Positions 1 to 10,232 of a DNA stretch of 31,072 nt are shown piece by piece. The notes beneath the pieces are model-generated. The model was not told where the DNA came from. It saw only the letters and a program-made list of their open reading frames with translations, and did no database searches. Position 1 is the first letter of the stretch. Every line of letters begins with the position of its first letter. Source of the stretch: Stephanodiscus triporus (lineage: Eukaryota; Bacillariophyta; Thalassiosirophyceae; Thalassiosirales; Thalassiosiraceae); the NCBI GenBank assembly GCA_036939755.1, contig JALLAZ010000046.1, forward strand, positions 1 to 31,072, in the 5' to 3' direction. The position numbers and the translations under genes are program-made.

Positions 1-6
1 GGGGGG

Positions 7-49
<43 letters not shown>
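1..49. repeat. Poly-G tract at the window edge
   Basis: The first 49 bases are G except for one C at position 7. The tract runs directly into open coding sequence of the tRNA ligase gene. A homopolymer this long abutting a coding frame is more likely a contig-end or base-calling artefact than a glycine run. A comparable poly-C run ends in an N near 15675. Confidence 0.8.
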
Positions 50-50
<1 letters not shown>

Positions 51-51
<1 letters not shown>

Positions 52-2942
52 GATGCGCGAAAGTTTCGTCGCTTTACCCGCACGGAATCTTTCAGGGTGA
101 CATCCTCGAGGGGATTGTCATTCGTTACGTCCCGCACGGGGCAACCTCCACCGAGAGCGACGATGTCGTCGGCGGCGGGCTGAAAAGTTTCGACGAAATG
201 AAGGAACTTTGCGCCATATCGAATCAGTTGCTCGAGTTGGTACCTCCCTCCGCAACAGTTGATGTGCAGCAATCGACGGAAAATCTTGGCATCGATGCCA
301 TTCAACAGGTTGACCTAAGGGCGATGGCCGAAATGGATGATTTCGAGAAGCAACTCGACGACGTGCTGCAAACTTTTCACGGGCCTAACTATAGACGAAT
401 TCAAAGCTCTCGCGATCTCGATAGCGCATCCCCGCTAAAATGCATCGACGTAGTCAGATTGGCAAACGAAATCATCCTCGCATCCTCATCTACCAGCGAA
501 TGCATATACGATCGAGAAACGCTGGACATTGCGAGACTCATCCGAACCCTTGACCAACTCCAGATCAACGTGTCCTATAATCTTCTCGATGAAGAGACGT
601 TGGACGACGAGAGACTTCTATGCATCTTGCGCATCAATAATGATTCGTCGTTCGTAAAGTATAACAATTTTGTGAAAAGGGAAGGGAGTGGCGGCTTGAT
701 GCTCTTTCGGGGTTTCTGTATTGAGCTAGTGCCATCTAATGATTCGAATGTCGCCAATGAACATAAAGATATGGAAGTGGGCGCATCTCTGCATGTTGTA
801 GAATCTACACAATATGAAGAGAAGCTCATGCTAAAAATGAAGTTTCTTCCGTACATGGTTCGCACATTCATCTGCCGGAATGGACTGCCTATTCTGATGA
901 ATGATGGCATTCCATCGTTTGAAAATTATGCTATGAACCAACTAGCCAAGTGGAACGTGTCCGACGAAGCTGTGAGGAAGTGGATGCCTTTTTTTCAAGG
1001 GTGGTCAAAGTATTGCACGTCGCCTTTGGACGCAAGCTTGCCGCCTTTGACAGAAAAGAAGTACTTGCATCATTACTATCGGTTTGATGAGCTATTTACT
1101 AGTGGCCGGTTTCAAGTCATCCCTGAAATGGCGTCTTCATTCCATGGTTTGATAGTCATTGTCGGTCCCTCTAAAGATGATCTTAGGGCTCTCTCGCTGG
1201 GTTTGTCGTCTGAGCTTCATTGCTCGAAAATCGTTGACGATATTCGCCAGATCTCAGAGAAGATGGTTATGCTGTCAAAGCAACGATCGAGAGGTGGTTT
1301 GATTTGCATTACCGAAATTGAAGGACGAGGCGCCACCTGCCTGCGTAGGTTGGCGAAAAAACACCACGAAGCCATATTCATCATCATAGTTCAAGGAGGT
1401 AATGGAATTTCCGGTGGCATCAATAACAATTCACCTAAGTTCGACGGCATGATCAAGTCATGGAAAAATACTAAATGCAACATGATGTTAGAACTTCCAG
1501 GGGAGAGCGCGATGCAGTTGGACGGCGACGCTGCCATCGAATATTTGCGCTCAAATGATACGGCAAAGGAAGTGTTGGCGAAACTAAAAGCATGTAGCGA
1601 AAGCCAACAACCGGACGAGCATCCAGGGCTTATAGTTTACTTTCCCTTGATACCGGGCTGTGGCAAATCTTCATTATGCCGAGATATTACAGCGGAGGCA
1701 CTAGGTATTGGAAATGGCAGGAAATTGGTGCAAATGGAAGGAGATCAAATTAAAGGAAAGTTTTACGACGTTGTTGCAAAAGAACTCCTGTCTAAGCCGT
1801 CTTCTGTTGCCATTTTGGACAAGAACGTTCCGCCCTCATCTTTTCCTTCTGTGCACAAGTTATGTGCTGAGAGCAACTCTATCGCGTTGTATGTTCTTCC
1901 CACGGGCATGGCAGACACTTGCGTAGGGGAATCTATGGATGTTTATCCATTTACGCTTCAATTTTTGGCAGTGTGCATGGCTCGAATATTAAATCGCAAG
2001 CCTGGTACCCACGCAGGCAAACTTGATGCGGCAGTAGAGGATGCATGCATGGTAGTTGTGAAGTTCTATTGTTTCTACCGCAACCTGACTGCCTCTCGGC
2101 TTAAGGAAAAGCTGCGGGATGTCGGATATCAAGGAAAGGTCATATTCGTTCCATTTTTCAGAGATGAGATTTTGCCAGATCTTCCAACTGAACTCAAGCA
2201 GGCGCTGGAAGACGCTGTAACTCTACAGACGCGCGATGATAAAAAGATTTGCAAAGTCGACAAAAAAGATTGGACTAGTATGGATAAAAGATTACGATCA
2301 TCCATCATGGATAATCGCAGTTACATTGACAGTCTCACAGTTCCTCTGGAGGGATCCAGGTCAATGTTCACCACAGAGCTTTCAAATGTGATCATTTCCC
2401 TTCCAGACAAATTACAACCGGTAACACTGCATCCGGCAGGATCAATACAAATCGCTTCTTTGGACTTTGACTTCGGGCTGGTGCATGCAGAAATCGAGAA
2501 GCTGAGACAGATCTATCCTGACATTGACCAATATTTCTCCCAACGCGAGGCGAACAAAAACAACGACCAAGATGATGAGAGCAAAGACAGATACATTACT
2601 TCTGTGCATTGCACCTTTGCTCACGCTTCTCAAGTGTCACAAACATCTATGTTTGCATCATTCCAGCATCTCATCGGCTCGACAGCTGAGATGAAAGCGA
2701 CAGCATTTTTGTTCAACGAGAAAATTGCTGCACTTGAACTGGAGGTACCAAACGATGACTCCATTCCGAGGCCGAATAATGCATTCCCTCATGTTACAAT
2801 ATGGTGCTCAGAGAATTCACAGGCATACGAATCAAATGATTTGCCAGAAATGGTGAAATGCAACAAAGCAACGAGAGTCGAATTTGGAGAGCATGTTGCA
2901 ATGAGAGGAGTGTTTAGCTTTTGGTACAACCCTATCGTCTAA
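51..2942 (+). CDS. tRNA ligase, plant/fungal type (5'-partial)
   Basis: This enzyme heals and seals tRNA halves during intron removal. In the family, an N-terminal ligase domain is followed by a polynucleotide kinase and a 2',3'-cyclic phosphodiesterase domain. About 963 residues are visible. The frame is open through the ATG at 198 back to base 51, so the N-terminus with the ligase-lysine motif I lies outside the window or is lost in the poly-G tract. Ligase motif IV (LEGIVIR) is encoded at 105-125, upstream of that ATG, which shows 198 is not the real start. Motif V (LKMKF, then RTFICRNG) lies near 830-885. The kinase P-loop PLIPGCGKSSLC is near 1645-1680. Two 2H-phosphoesterase motifs, HCTF and HVTIW, lie near 2607 and 2792. 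No intron is needed in the visible part. The gene converges on the inositol kinase gene, 224 bp away. The domain assignment is strong. Confidence 0.9.
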
Positions 2943-3166
2943 AGATACAGTTTTAATTGCGTGGCACCCAGACCCTCTTCAAGCTTTTGCACCATTGTAG
3001 TTATTACTCATTCTCAACCGCCAGATTGGCTGCCGTTGGATCTGATTAATTAGTCTGGCTAATTTTCCACTTTCCTGAGACACACTAAACATGTCAATGA
3101 CGCGGTCCACAACATCGAGGCATCAGTAACAGTATCGATAGGCTCCAACTGAATCCAAAACGGCGG
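2943..3166. other. Convergent 3' spacer
   Basis: A 224-bp spacer separates two genes that end toward each other. I see no ORF or RNA gene. It must hold both 3' UTRs and polyadenylation signals, but none is distinctive. Confidence 0.5.
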
Positions 3167-5074
3167 TCAGTCCGAACGATTAGACAATTGATTACTCTTG
3201 ATCTCGTTCAGTATTTCCAGTAAAGTACAAACACCTTTCAGATATCCTTCATCCGGTCCCGTCTGTCGGCAGACATGAGCAAAATCGATTATCTTCATGA
3301 CCGGCTCGTTGCTTGTCTGGAAAGCAATGTCGATGTGACGATTGCCTTCGTATGCAATCAGAATGCTGCTGGCGTAAAACGCCAATGACGAGTTTCCCGT
3401 CTCGAACCAATCTTTTATTTGTGTCAATTGTTCGACGAGGCACGAGAGTACATGGCAAATGCGCCCCCCCCCCCTCGTTTCTTCCTCACATTGGAAGAAA
3501 GTAGTCAAAGCCCGGGTCAAGTCTTCTTTTGTCTTTAAGCTAACCCCAAAGCTCTTATCCCAGTACTTGTACTTGCTGCCATCGGAAGACGGAAGGTGAA
3601 CGCACATACCGACGATGCGAAACCCAAACTCGTCTTGTTGCGGGTACTTCGCCGCCTCGCTTATTTGCTTCGAGAGCGGCGCGGTCGGCTCGAATGTACG
3701 AGTGCCCATTTTGATATCGATGATGTTCGGTTGGCGGAAGGGGGTGGTTAGATTTTGAAGCAGGAGATGAGGCATTTGCATCGATCGCCGCCGCGGCGGC
3801 GCACTCCTATCCCGCCCCAATCCTTCCGAATCCACCACCCCATAATACGGCGAGGTGAACGAATGCAGCCGCCTCAACGCGCACATCTCACCGATAAGCG
3901 CGCGCCACGCCCGCTCGTATGATCGCACGCCGGACGCGACCACGGGATCTTCGACGTAATACGCCGCCACGAGGGAGGCGGCATCGAAGCATCTGCGCAA
4001 GTAGGACATCATCGAATCGATCTTCGCGAGAGCGGTGCTCGGACCGCGTACGCGCCGATGATGACCGGCGCACGGATGCCGACAGGAGCGGATGGGCCAG
4101 CCCGTCGCCGTTGTCGATCCGGCCTCGGATAGGGACAGCAAATAGAGCGCCGCACGGCCATCCAAAACGCCGCCGCGATCGCGCCCGTCGAGACTCCCCC
4201 CATTTCGCACATTCGGGACCTCCGCGAGGTGACGAGAGTCGAGATCCGACGGCAGCGACGACGCGAACTGCATCGCCTCGTAAAATGCAACCTCTCTAAC
4301 GCCGCGGAATTTCTTGGTGTAGTCCTCGCCCTTCATAGATTCACCATGTACGTTCGCGGCGGTCGCCGTCGTTCCGCCATCCCTCGCGTCGCCATCCAAC
4401 TTCAGCGGTTTCAGGATGTAACGGTCCAACGCGAGTACCGGACTCTTGTGCGAGGCGATCCCCCCGACCTGCTTCGACATTTGTTTCGTCGTTTGTCCCA
4501 GTCTCGGTATCTTCGCCGCGTCCTCCGCGGGCAAATCTTCGACGGCCTCGTCGTTTTCGTCGTCGACGTAATCCTCGGAGGCGCGATCTGCGTCCGATTC
4601 ACCGACGGAGCTGCTCTGATCGTACATCTGGCCACTCTCCCGAGTCGCCACCACGCCGTCCGTCCATGACGCGCCGATAGTCGACAGGGCGGCGGATCCC
4701 CTCTCGATCGCGCCGCGAACGATCGACTCACGAAATTCCACGTCGGAGCAATCCAACTGCGCGGGAGACGTATTGGAGGGCTGAGCCGGCGAGAGTCCCT
4801 CGGCCTGTTAAAAACAAGGACGAGTGAATAATTTTCGTCAGCTCACCATCGGGCTACCGCCTCCCCTCCACACGCGGGGCGCGTCGTCGTCCATTCTTCG
4901 GGCGACCGTCCTCGCCCTCCAAAGGATGACCGCCGCCATCGTCCCGCCGAGGGCCAAAAGGGGAACGACTGTGGCAATCGCCACCGCCGCGGCCGATGAA
5001 AATGTTGGGGATTCGTTGCATTCTCCTCTCGCGGGTGCGACGACGTTGCCGTCGGTGCGATCGCCGGCATCCAT
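3167..5074 (-). CDS. Inositol polyphosphate kinase with N-terminal membrane segment
   Basis: The IPK family (IPMK, IP6K, IP3-3K) phosphorylates soluble inositol phosphates. The model has two exons, complement(4847..5074) and complement(3167..4804), joined in phase 0 by a 42-bp GT-AG intron, giving about 621 residues. The family signature PxxxDxKxG appears as PNIIDIKMG near residue 434. SSILIAYEG follows at roughly 550-560, and the catalytic IDFAH is near residue 580, followed by DEGYLKG. The stretch from residue 77 to about 420 is acidic and poorly conserved apart from FYEAM. Exon 1 encodes a hydrophobic segment (about residues 27-52) with arginines after it (R53, R55, R59, R60) and an N-E-S sequon at N20. 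This predicts an N-out, C-in single-pass anchor, which is atypical for a family normally cytosolic or nuclear. The longest downstream frame begins at a TTG, so it needs an upstream exon; an in-frame stop lies above the ATG at 5074. Kinase call strong, exon 1 moderate. Confidence 0.82.
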
Positions 5075-5444
5075 CGTCGACGGAGCCACGCCGCGAGTGT
5101 ATTATGTTGTCTGTCGGTCGTGGGCTTTCACATTTGTATTGATTCCTAAGTACAGTTGGAGCCACTCGAAGGAAAAATACAAAAAAGGGCAAAAAATACA
5201 AGCCCGCCCATGCCGCAGTGCGCTCGGGAAATGCGGAATGTTCAGCCCCGCCCCCGCCGACCCGCCTGTCATGACTGCTTGCATTCTGCATGAACTCTGC
5301 CGCGATTGATAGTAATCTTGACATGAATTGGGCTGAAGCGTTCTCGCAACATAAAAAGAGAATGGTATTGCAATCGCACCCCAAACTGGTGTCGCTGGGC
5401 AAGAGAGAAGAGAGGCCATTTGTATCTCCATTCCATCTACTCCG
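5075..5444. other. Upstream spacer of the inositol kinase gene
   Basis: 370 bp between the start of the minus-strand kinase gene and the plus-strand repeat pseudogene. ORFs cross it on both strands but show no family motifs or codon pattern. It presumably carries the kinase promoter; no TATA-like or other clear motif stands out. Confidence 0.4.
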
Positions 5445-5855
5445 ATGGTCCTAAAATATTCATCCGCAACCGCGGCGAAACTCTGCAGCCACGAGGGATG
5501 TAGCAATAATGTCATTAAGGGCGGAGTTTGCGTCACGCATGGCGCAGAGAGTAAACGCTGCAGCCACGTTGGGTGCACAAACCGTGCCCAAAAGGGAGGA
5601 GTGCGTATTAGGCATGGCGCGAAGATGAAAGGATGCGGCCACCAAGTATGCCCAAAAGGGAGGAGTATGTATTGGGCACGGCGCAAAGAAGGGGAAACGC
5701 CGCAGCCGCGAGGGATGCGCCAAACAAGCCCGACAGAGAGGTGTTTGTGTGAGGCATTGCGTGAAGGCGAAACGTTGTATCCATGAGGAGGGGCGTGCGA
5801 ATGGAACCGCTAAGGGCGAAGTTTGTTCGAGTCATGGTGCGCGAGAAGTGGTACG
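5445..5855 (+). pseudogene. Cys/His-repeat protein fragment, frameshifted
   Basis: The translation consists of about five imperfect repeats of roughly 25 residues with the pattern CSHxGCxNxxxKGGVCxxHGAK. Repeats 1 and 2 are intact in the frame starting at 5445. Repeat 3 breaks in a frame change near 5640-5655. From about 5650 the remaining repeats continue in another frame (KGGVCIGHGAK, RGVCVRHC, CIHEEG, GEVCSSHG), with several Cys and His lost. Such repeats occur in large, fast-evolving gene families of diatoms and oomycetes, probably as small zinc-binding modules; function is not established. No intact start-to-stop gene covers the array and no flanking domain is seen, so I read it as a decayed copy. 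A single indel from sequencing could account for the frame change but not for the lost cysteines. Confidence 0.7.
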
Positions 5856-6374
5856 GGTCTCCCAGCCCCCCAGGGGCTACAATATTATCATAACCACGGG
5901 TGCCACAGCGAAAGTATCCGCCAACGAATATCATTTTTGCCACCGATCATCAATCAACCTCTCTTCGTCCTTCTGCAACCGCTCCAAGCCGTTCAGACGA
6001 AGAGGAAATCGGTGACTGGATTTACATTTCCTGGGCGAGATTCTATTGAAAGCTTGCGAAATTTTCGTGGTAATTGATTGGTCAATGGATCTGTTCATCG
6101 CATAGTCGTGACAGCCGGGCGTGCGTTCCCTCTGTGGATTGGTGGCGATCAACACTTATACTGAACCCAACAGTTTGTTTGATAGCGAAATCATCGGCGA
6201 CGGTTCGTAGAGTACGTCTGACGCCAGCAGCAGCATCGCACCTTGATCATCGCCGAGATGCAGATTTTACTGAGAGTTAATGCTCAGCTCAAAGGAAAGC
6301 TGTGTCTACCTAAATATGTATTTATATTTAGCCTCTAAATTGTCTATATATTAATTAGAAAACAAGCAAATCAT
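5856..6374. other. Non-coding spacer
   Basis: About 520 bp between the repeat pseudogene and the 3' end of the minus-strand membrane protein gene. Short ORFs exist but show no recognisable protein. The end near 6300-6370 is AT-rich and probably contains the 3' UTR of the downstream minus-strand gene. Confidence 0.4.
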
Positions 6375-7480
6375 TCAAAATGCGGACAACGGAGAGGGAT
6401 GACAAGTCGGATAATCGCAGTTCGATATACAGAGAGGCAACCTGCTGGCGCTAAATCGCAGCTTCTCACAATTGTCTTTGCAGTCATCAATACGAGTGGT
6501 GTTCCTCGCGCAATTCAAGCTAACACAATCGCCAGCCACCTCACAAATCTCACCCAACTCTTGAGCCACCGCATCTCCATCGACGCTGCAGTGAGCAATT
6601 AAGTCCTGAAAGAAGAACGATTTGCCGACACTGTTCCTCAATTTGGACTTGCTCGTCTTGCTGATCGTACCACTCTTGAAGGGACATACGTTGAAAAATG
6701 ACACGTCTCCATTCTTCCACGTGCGTTTTAGATCGACTGTGTTGCCTCTAGAACAGTGGCCGATCATGTCATGGCACTGAGTGTTGCTTATTGTAAGGGA
6801 CGATTCCGTCTCGCAATCGATATCGCTTGCACCTGGGGTGCAAAGCTTTCGCTCGCCGTCAGGCGTGATCCTGGTACGCTCGATTTCAATCGACTCAACA
6901 GCCGACTGAGTACTCAGTGCTTCATGAGTGTGCTTGTCAGTGATTTCTGCGTTGGACGAGGTGCTGGTGTCTTTCGCGAAGGATGCCGCGGCGAAGGACG
7001 TCCCGAGATTAGACACGGCCAGGATGACAACGAGTGCAAGGAGACTGGTGGCAAATTATCGTGGAGGAATGCATATATTTTGAGTGGAAAAATGACATGA
7101 TGTAGTGTAGTCCGTCGTCTTGCTGCGAGTGATGATACATGCGATGACACTTACACAAACATTATGCGCCTCACATGGAAGAGCTGATTCTGCGTCTCTA
7201 GATGCAGTTGCATCATCATGTATACTTTTTCGTTCGTCAGAAACCCCCTACGCGACTCGTCCATATTGCGCATGGCCCTTTCGGCAGAATCCAAGACACC
7301 ATCGCCTTTCACGTCATATTTTTTCGAGAAGGTCGAGAGCCTACGGAGTTGAGCGTGTTTGCTCGGAATGTTGGCAAGTTCGTTGTCGCTAGGAGTTTCA
7401 ACATAGCCTTCATTCGATGATAAAACGATGGAATCGAGGTCGGTGCTGTGGTTGGAGGCAATCATGTCGTTGTTGTGCAT
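6375..7480 (-). CDS. Membrane protein with EF-hand-like loop and Cys-rich tail
   Basis: The model is complement(7155..7480) joined to complement(6375..7044) by a 110-bp intron with a GTAAGT donor and CAG acceptor. Exon 1 ends with two bases of a codon and exon 2 supplies the third, giving about 331 residues. Residues 56-67 read DVKGDGVLDSAE, which matches an EF-hand loop except for Lys at position 3; a second, weaker loop-like stretch follows near 74. A hydrophobic segment at about 107-127 ends in SNLGTSFAAA, and the tail holds 14 cysteines, including GEICEVAGDC. The layout suggests an N-in single-pass protein with a disulfide-rich extracytoplasmic tail. I recognise this architecture as diatom-like but cannot name a function. 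The exon 2 frame has no ATG of its own, which supports the splice model. Calcium binding is plausible, not shown. Confidence 0.75.
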
Positions 7481-7544
7481 GGTGATCGGTGCGCACACTA
7501 AACAATAATCGAGGAAGTAAGTTGAGGGAGGGAAGCAAAGAATA

Positions 7545-7808
7545 GGTGGGAGTTGGGGCGAACGGGTGCATGCCTTCGGTGGTGTCAATCAAAAGAGTGC
7601 ATGCCCTTTCTTTGTCACATCTATCAATCCCACAACTGAACATTCCATTCACCAGCTCATGTGACTAAAAAATAGAGTAATCATAATCAATGGCGGGAAA
7701 CAGGGGCGACCGGGCTGGTGCATGCAGCCTTCGGTGGTTTCACGAGAGAAAGAGTGCATGCCCTTTCATCATCTGTCGCATCTACTACGAGTCCGGTAAC
7801 AACTGAAA
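7545..7808. repeat. Imperfect direct duplication, about 100-bp unit
   Basis: The segments at 7545-7640 and 7692-7808 are similar along their length. Both contain GTGCATG, CCTTCGGTGGT, AGAGTGCATGCCCTTTC and CAACTGAA in the same order. The second copy runs past the outer edge of the left inverted repeat of the neighbouring element. It therefore either preceded the element or was copied together with its end. The first copy lies just upstream of the membrane protein gene at 7480. Confidence 0.7.
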
Positions 7809-7931
7809 TGCTTTAGCTAGAAGACTTCCAAGAAGAGTTCCTGGAAGAGTTCGATATTTTCACTAGCTTGGCCTAGTAGATAAAGCTATGGTACGATAGA
7901 GGGGAGATAATATTGGCATTGCTCCCACCCC
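7783..7931 (+). repeat. Left terminal inverted repeat
   Basis: Matches the reverse complement of 9919-10067. The inner 80 bases, from GAAGAGTTCGATATTTTC to GGCATTGCTCC, differ at only a few positions. The middle, near 7808-7845, is the most diverged part. Confidence 0.8.
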
Positions 7932-7959
7932 CTATCAGATATATCATCATCCCTGGCCA

Positions 7960-8240
7960 CCGCCGCCGCTGTCGCTGCTGCCTTCGCCGTCGCCGCCGTC
8001 ACCGTCGAAGAAAAATCCGGCTGTTGTCTGCTGCTGTCGTCCGGTTGCTGTCGCCCTCAACCGCTGTCATCTGCCACCACTTCCATCTGCTGCTGCCGCC
8101 GACACCCGGCCGAAGAAAAATCCAACTGTCCTCCGCCGCCGTCGTCCACCACCGTTGTCTGCCGCCACTGCTGCTGCCGCCGTCACCGCCGTCAAAGAAA
8201 AATCCAACTGTCCTCTGCCACCGTCGTCTGCCGAACATAT
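7960..8240. repeat. GC-rich tandem repeat inside the element
   Basis: A CCG/CTG triplet-rich tract in which a longer unit recurs about three times. Each unit contains AAGAAAAATCC followed by CTGT and a pyrimidine-rich stretch (near 8009, 8114 and 8200). Spacing is about 85-105 bp. The tract gives long spurious ORFs on both strands. Confidence 0.65.
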
Positions 8241-8416
8241 ACTAGTAGTATGAGGAGGTATGTAATGATAGTGATAATTATGTGATGATTGGACGAAATA
8301 GATGATAGAAGGTACTGCATGATTAATGTATTTAAGAGTTAAGACCTGCCATGAGGATGACAGCAGTTGATTCTAGATCCTTTCCGGTCTGCTATGTCAG
8401 GGTGGCTGATGATAGA

Positions 8417-9890
8417 TCATAGGCCCTTCGCCTCATCCACGTCTACCCCGACGGCGGCCAAAGTTTCCCCCACGCCGCCCTCCTCGCCCCTCTTCCTTTC
8501 GCGGTAAGTGTCGGCATCGTGCCTCATTCGCGCGCGGCTCGCGGGCTCCAACTTCTCCCTGAGCCTCTTGCGCCTCTCCCACTTGTCAGTTTCCTCACAA
8601 TGTGAATTGCGGTTGGGCTATCCCTCCTCCTTCGAAACGCGGAAGATGAGGCGCCGACGTCCCGCCCCCCTTCAGGGCGGGACCAGGACGATAACGAGCC
8701 GTTCCCACGTCAGTCCCATCTATCGAAATTGTCACACAGCAGGATGGAAAGTCGGCGCATCACAGCTGCACGACCACGTCCAACCCCACGGGTACATCGT
8801 CCGGCGACGACACGTCGTCCTTGGCGTCTCCGTCCTCCCTCGCATCGTCATCGTCGTCGTCGTCATTCCACCTCCTCGTCTCATGCCCTATCCTAACGCC
8901 GGCGCAAATCCAACTCACGAACTCCTCCCGCCGCTCCCGTCCCTGGACCATGTCGGCGTCGTACAGCCCGAGACGCGTCGTGGTCCAGTCAGCCCTCGCG
9001 TACTGGAAGGCCTTGTTGTAATCGAGCGCGAACCTGTCCCACGGTATGGAGTTCATGAACGCCCGCCTGCCGCGCACCAGATGGGGATGGGAGTAGGTCG
9101 TGGGAGGGATCAAGTGGTTGGAGGAGGGGGTGGACGAGAAAGGCGTCGGCAGACCTGCCGAAGAATGCCAATGACCCGCTGTCATTTGTCACGGTGCCCG
9201 AGGCAGTTTTCGGGTCGATACCAAGCTCATGGAGGAAGTGATTGGACAGCGTCCTTCATCCGCCCCCTGCCCTCGCCCCGTCATCCCGATTGACCGCCAC
9301 GGCGGTCGTCAACTTCTTTGTTTTCTTCTTGGGGACCGTGGTAGTTCGCGGGAACCTCCATCCCCGCCACGGTCAGGAGCCTGACAAATTCTGACAAGGC
9401 ATGCTCCATTGGCTTCTCCGCAGCGTCCAGCGTCCGGCGTCCGTCATCCGTCTCGTCCATCTTTCCCCGTCATTGACGTCGGAACCCCCTCAACGGCAGA
9501 GGAGGAGGGGCACGTCGAGGGCCAAGCGTCGGACATCGTGCCACAATCCCTCGGGGAAGGACAGGACAACGGAGCGCAAGGTCGACGAGACGCCGATCCC
9601 GTCATTGTCGTCGCCGCCGTGCCTCCTGCTCCCCCCTTCTTCTTCCTTGTCGACTTGACGATCGTGGCATCCCCCCCCCCTCGGGCGGGAGCGTGAACAC
9701 TATCTCGCACAGTGCTTCTAATTCCGGGAGTGGGTCATCATCTACCCCTGCCCCCGCGAGGGGGGGGCGGGGGCGGCAGCAGCGCGACACCAGTCCCTCC
9801 ACGATGTCCACCAGGCCGTTGATGGTCTGCGCCGCCCTCAGGTTCGTCTCGCGGGCGACGGCCGTCTGTCGTCCTTGTCATCGTCGTCCT
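8417..9890 (-). pseudogene. Decayed protein gene inside the inverted-repeat element
   Basis: Minus-strand segments with protein-like composition lie in order but in different frames with stops between them. From the 5' end these are: a piece near 9888-9700 with ETNLRAAQTINGLVDIVEG; one near 9470-9300 with MEHALSEFVRLLTVAGMEVP; one near 9240-9120 with HELGIDPKTASGTVTNDSG; a long one near 9080-8860 with SIPWDRFALDYNKAFQYARA; and a basic C-terminal piece (DKWERRKRLREKLEP) ending at the stop at 8417. At least four frame changes are needed to link them. I do not recognise the family and see no DDE/D triad. It could be the element's own gene or a captured host gene. Confidence 0.5.
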
Positions 9891-9918
9891 CCTCCTCCCG
9901 ACATGGTGGTGTTGGGAA

Positions 9919-10067
9919 GGGGGGGAGCAATGCCAATATTATCTCCCCTCTATCATACCATAGCTTTATCTACTAGGCGAAGCTAGTGAAAATATCAAAC
10001 TCTTCCAGGAACTTTTCTAGGAACTCTTCTAGGTAAAAGTTTGTCAGCTGTTACCGGACTCGTAGTA
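9919..10067 (-). repeat. Right terminal inverted repeat
   Basis: Reverse complement of 7783-7931. Its outer edge lies 166 bp upstream of the desaturase start codon, so the element end forms part of that gene's upstream region. Confidence 0.8.
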
Positions 10068-10232
10068 TTTAGGACAAAAGTCTAAGAAAGAGTTTTCAGT
10101 ATTGTAGGTATATTGTTGTATTATTATATTTTCGATTACAATAGTACTAAATTGGCCTTCTCAAAGCCCGAACCAAGAACCAACACAGAAAAAAAAACAG
10201 TAAAAAAAACATCCTCTCAAGCTGGCAAAACG

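Larger units (their letters stand above)
7783..10067. mobile_element. 2.3-kb element with long terminal inverted repeats
   Basis: The ends at 7783-7931 and 9919-10067 are reverse complements of each other over about 148 bp with roughly 85-90% identity by eye. The outermost shared bases are TACTACGAGTCCGGTAACA. A TA dinucleotide sits at each outer edge, which would fit a TA target duplication as in Tc1/mariner-like elements, but it may simply be part of the repeat. Inside are a GC-rich, triplet-rich tandem repeat and a decayed minus-strand gene. I found no transposase motif. It is best read as a non-autonomous DNA transposon, possibly carrying a captured gene fragment. A fold-back repeat of non-transposon origin remains possible. 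Confidence 0.72.

Noticed and set aside
4824..5309. Plus-strand ORF opposite the first exon of the inositol kinase gene
   Set aside because: No motif; the minus strand gives a splice-compatible exon with a membrane segment.
8508..9293. Plus-strand ORF of 261 codons inside the inverted-repeat element
   Set aside because: Opposite-strand shadow; the protein-like composition is on the minus strand.
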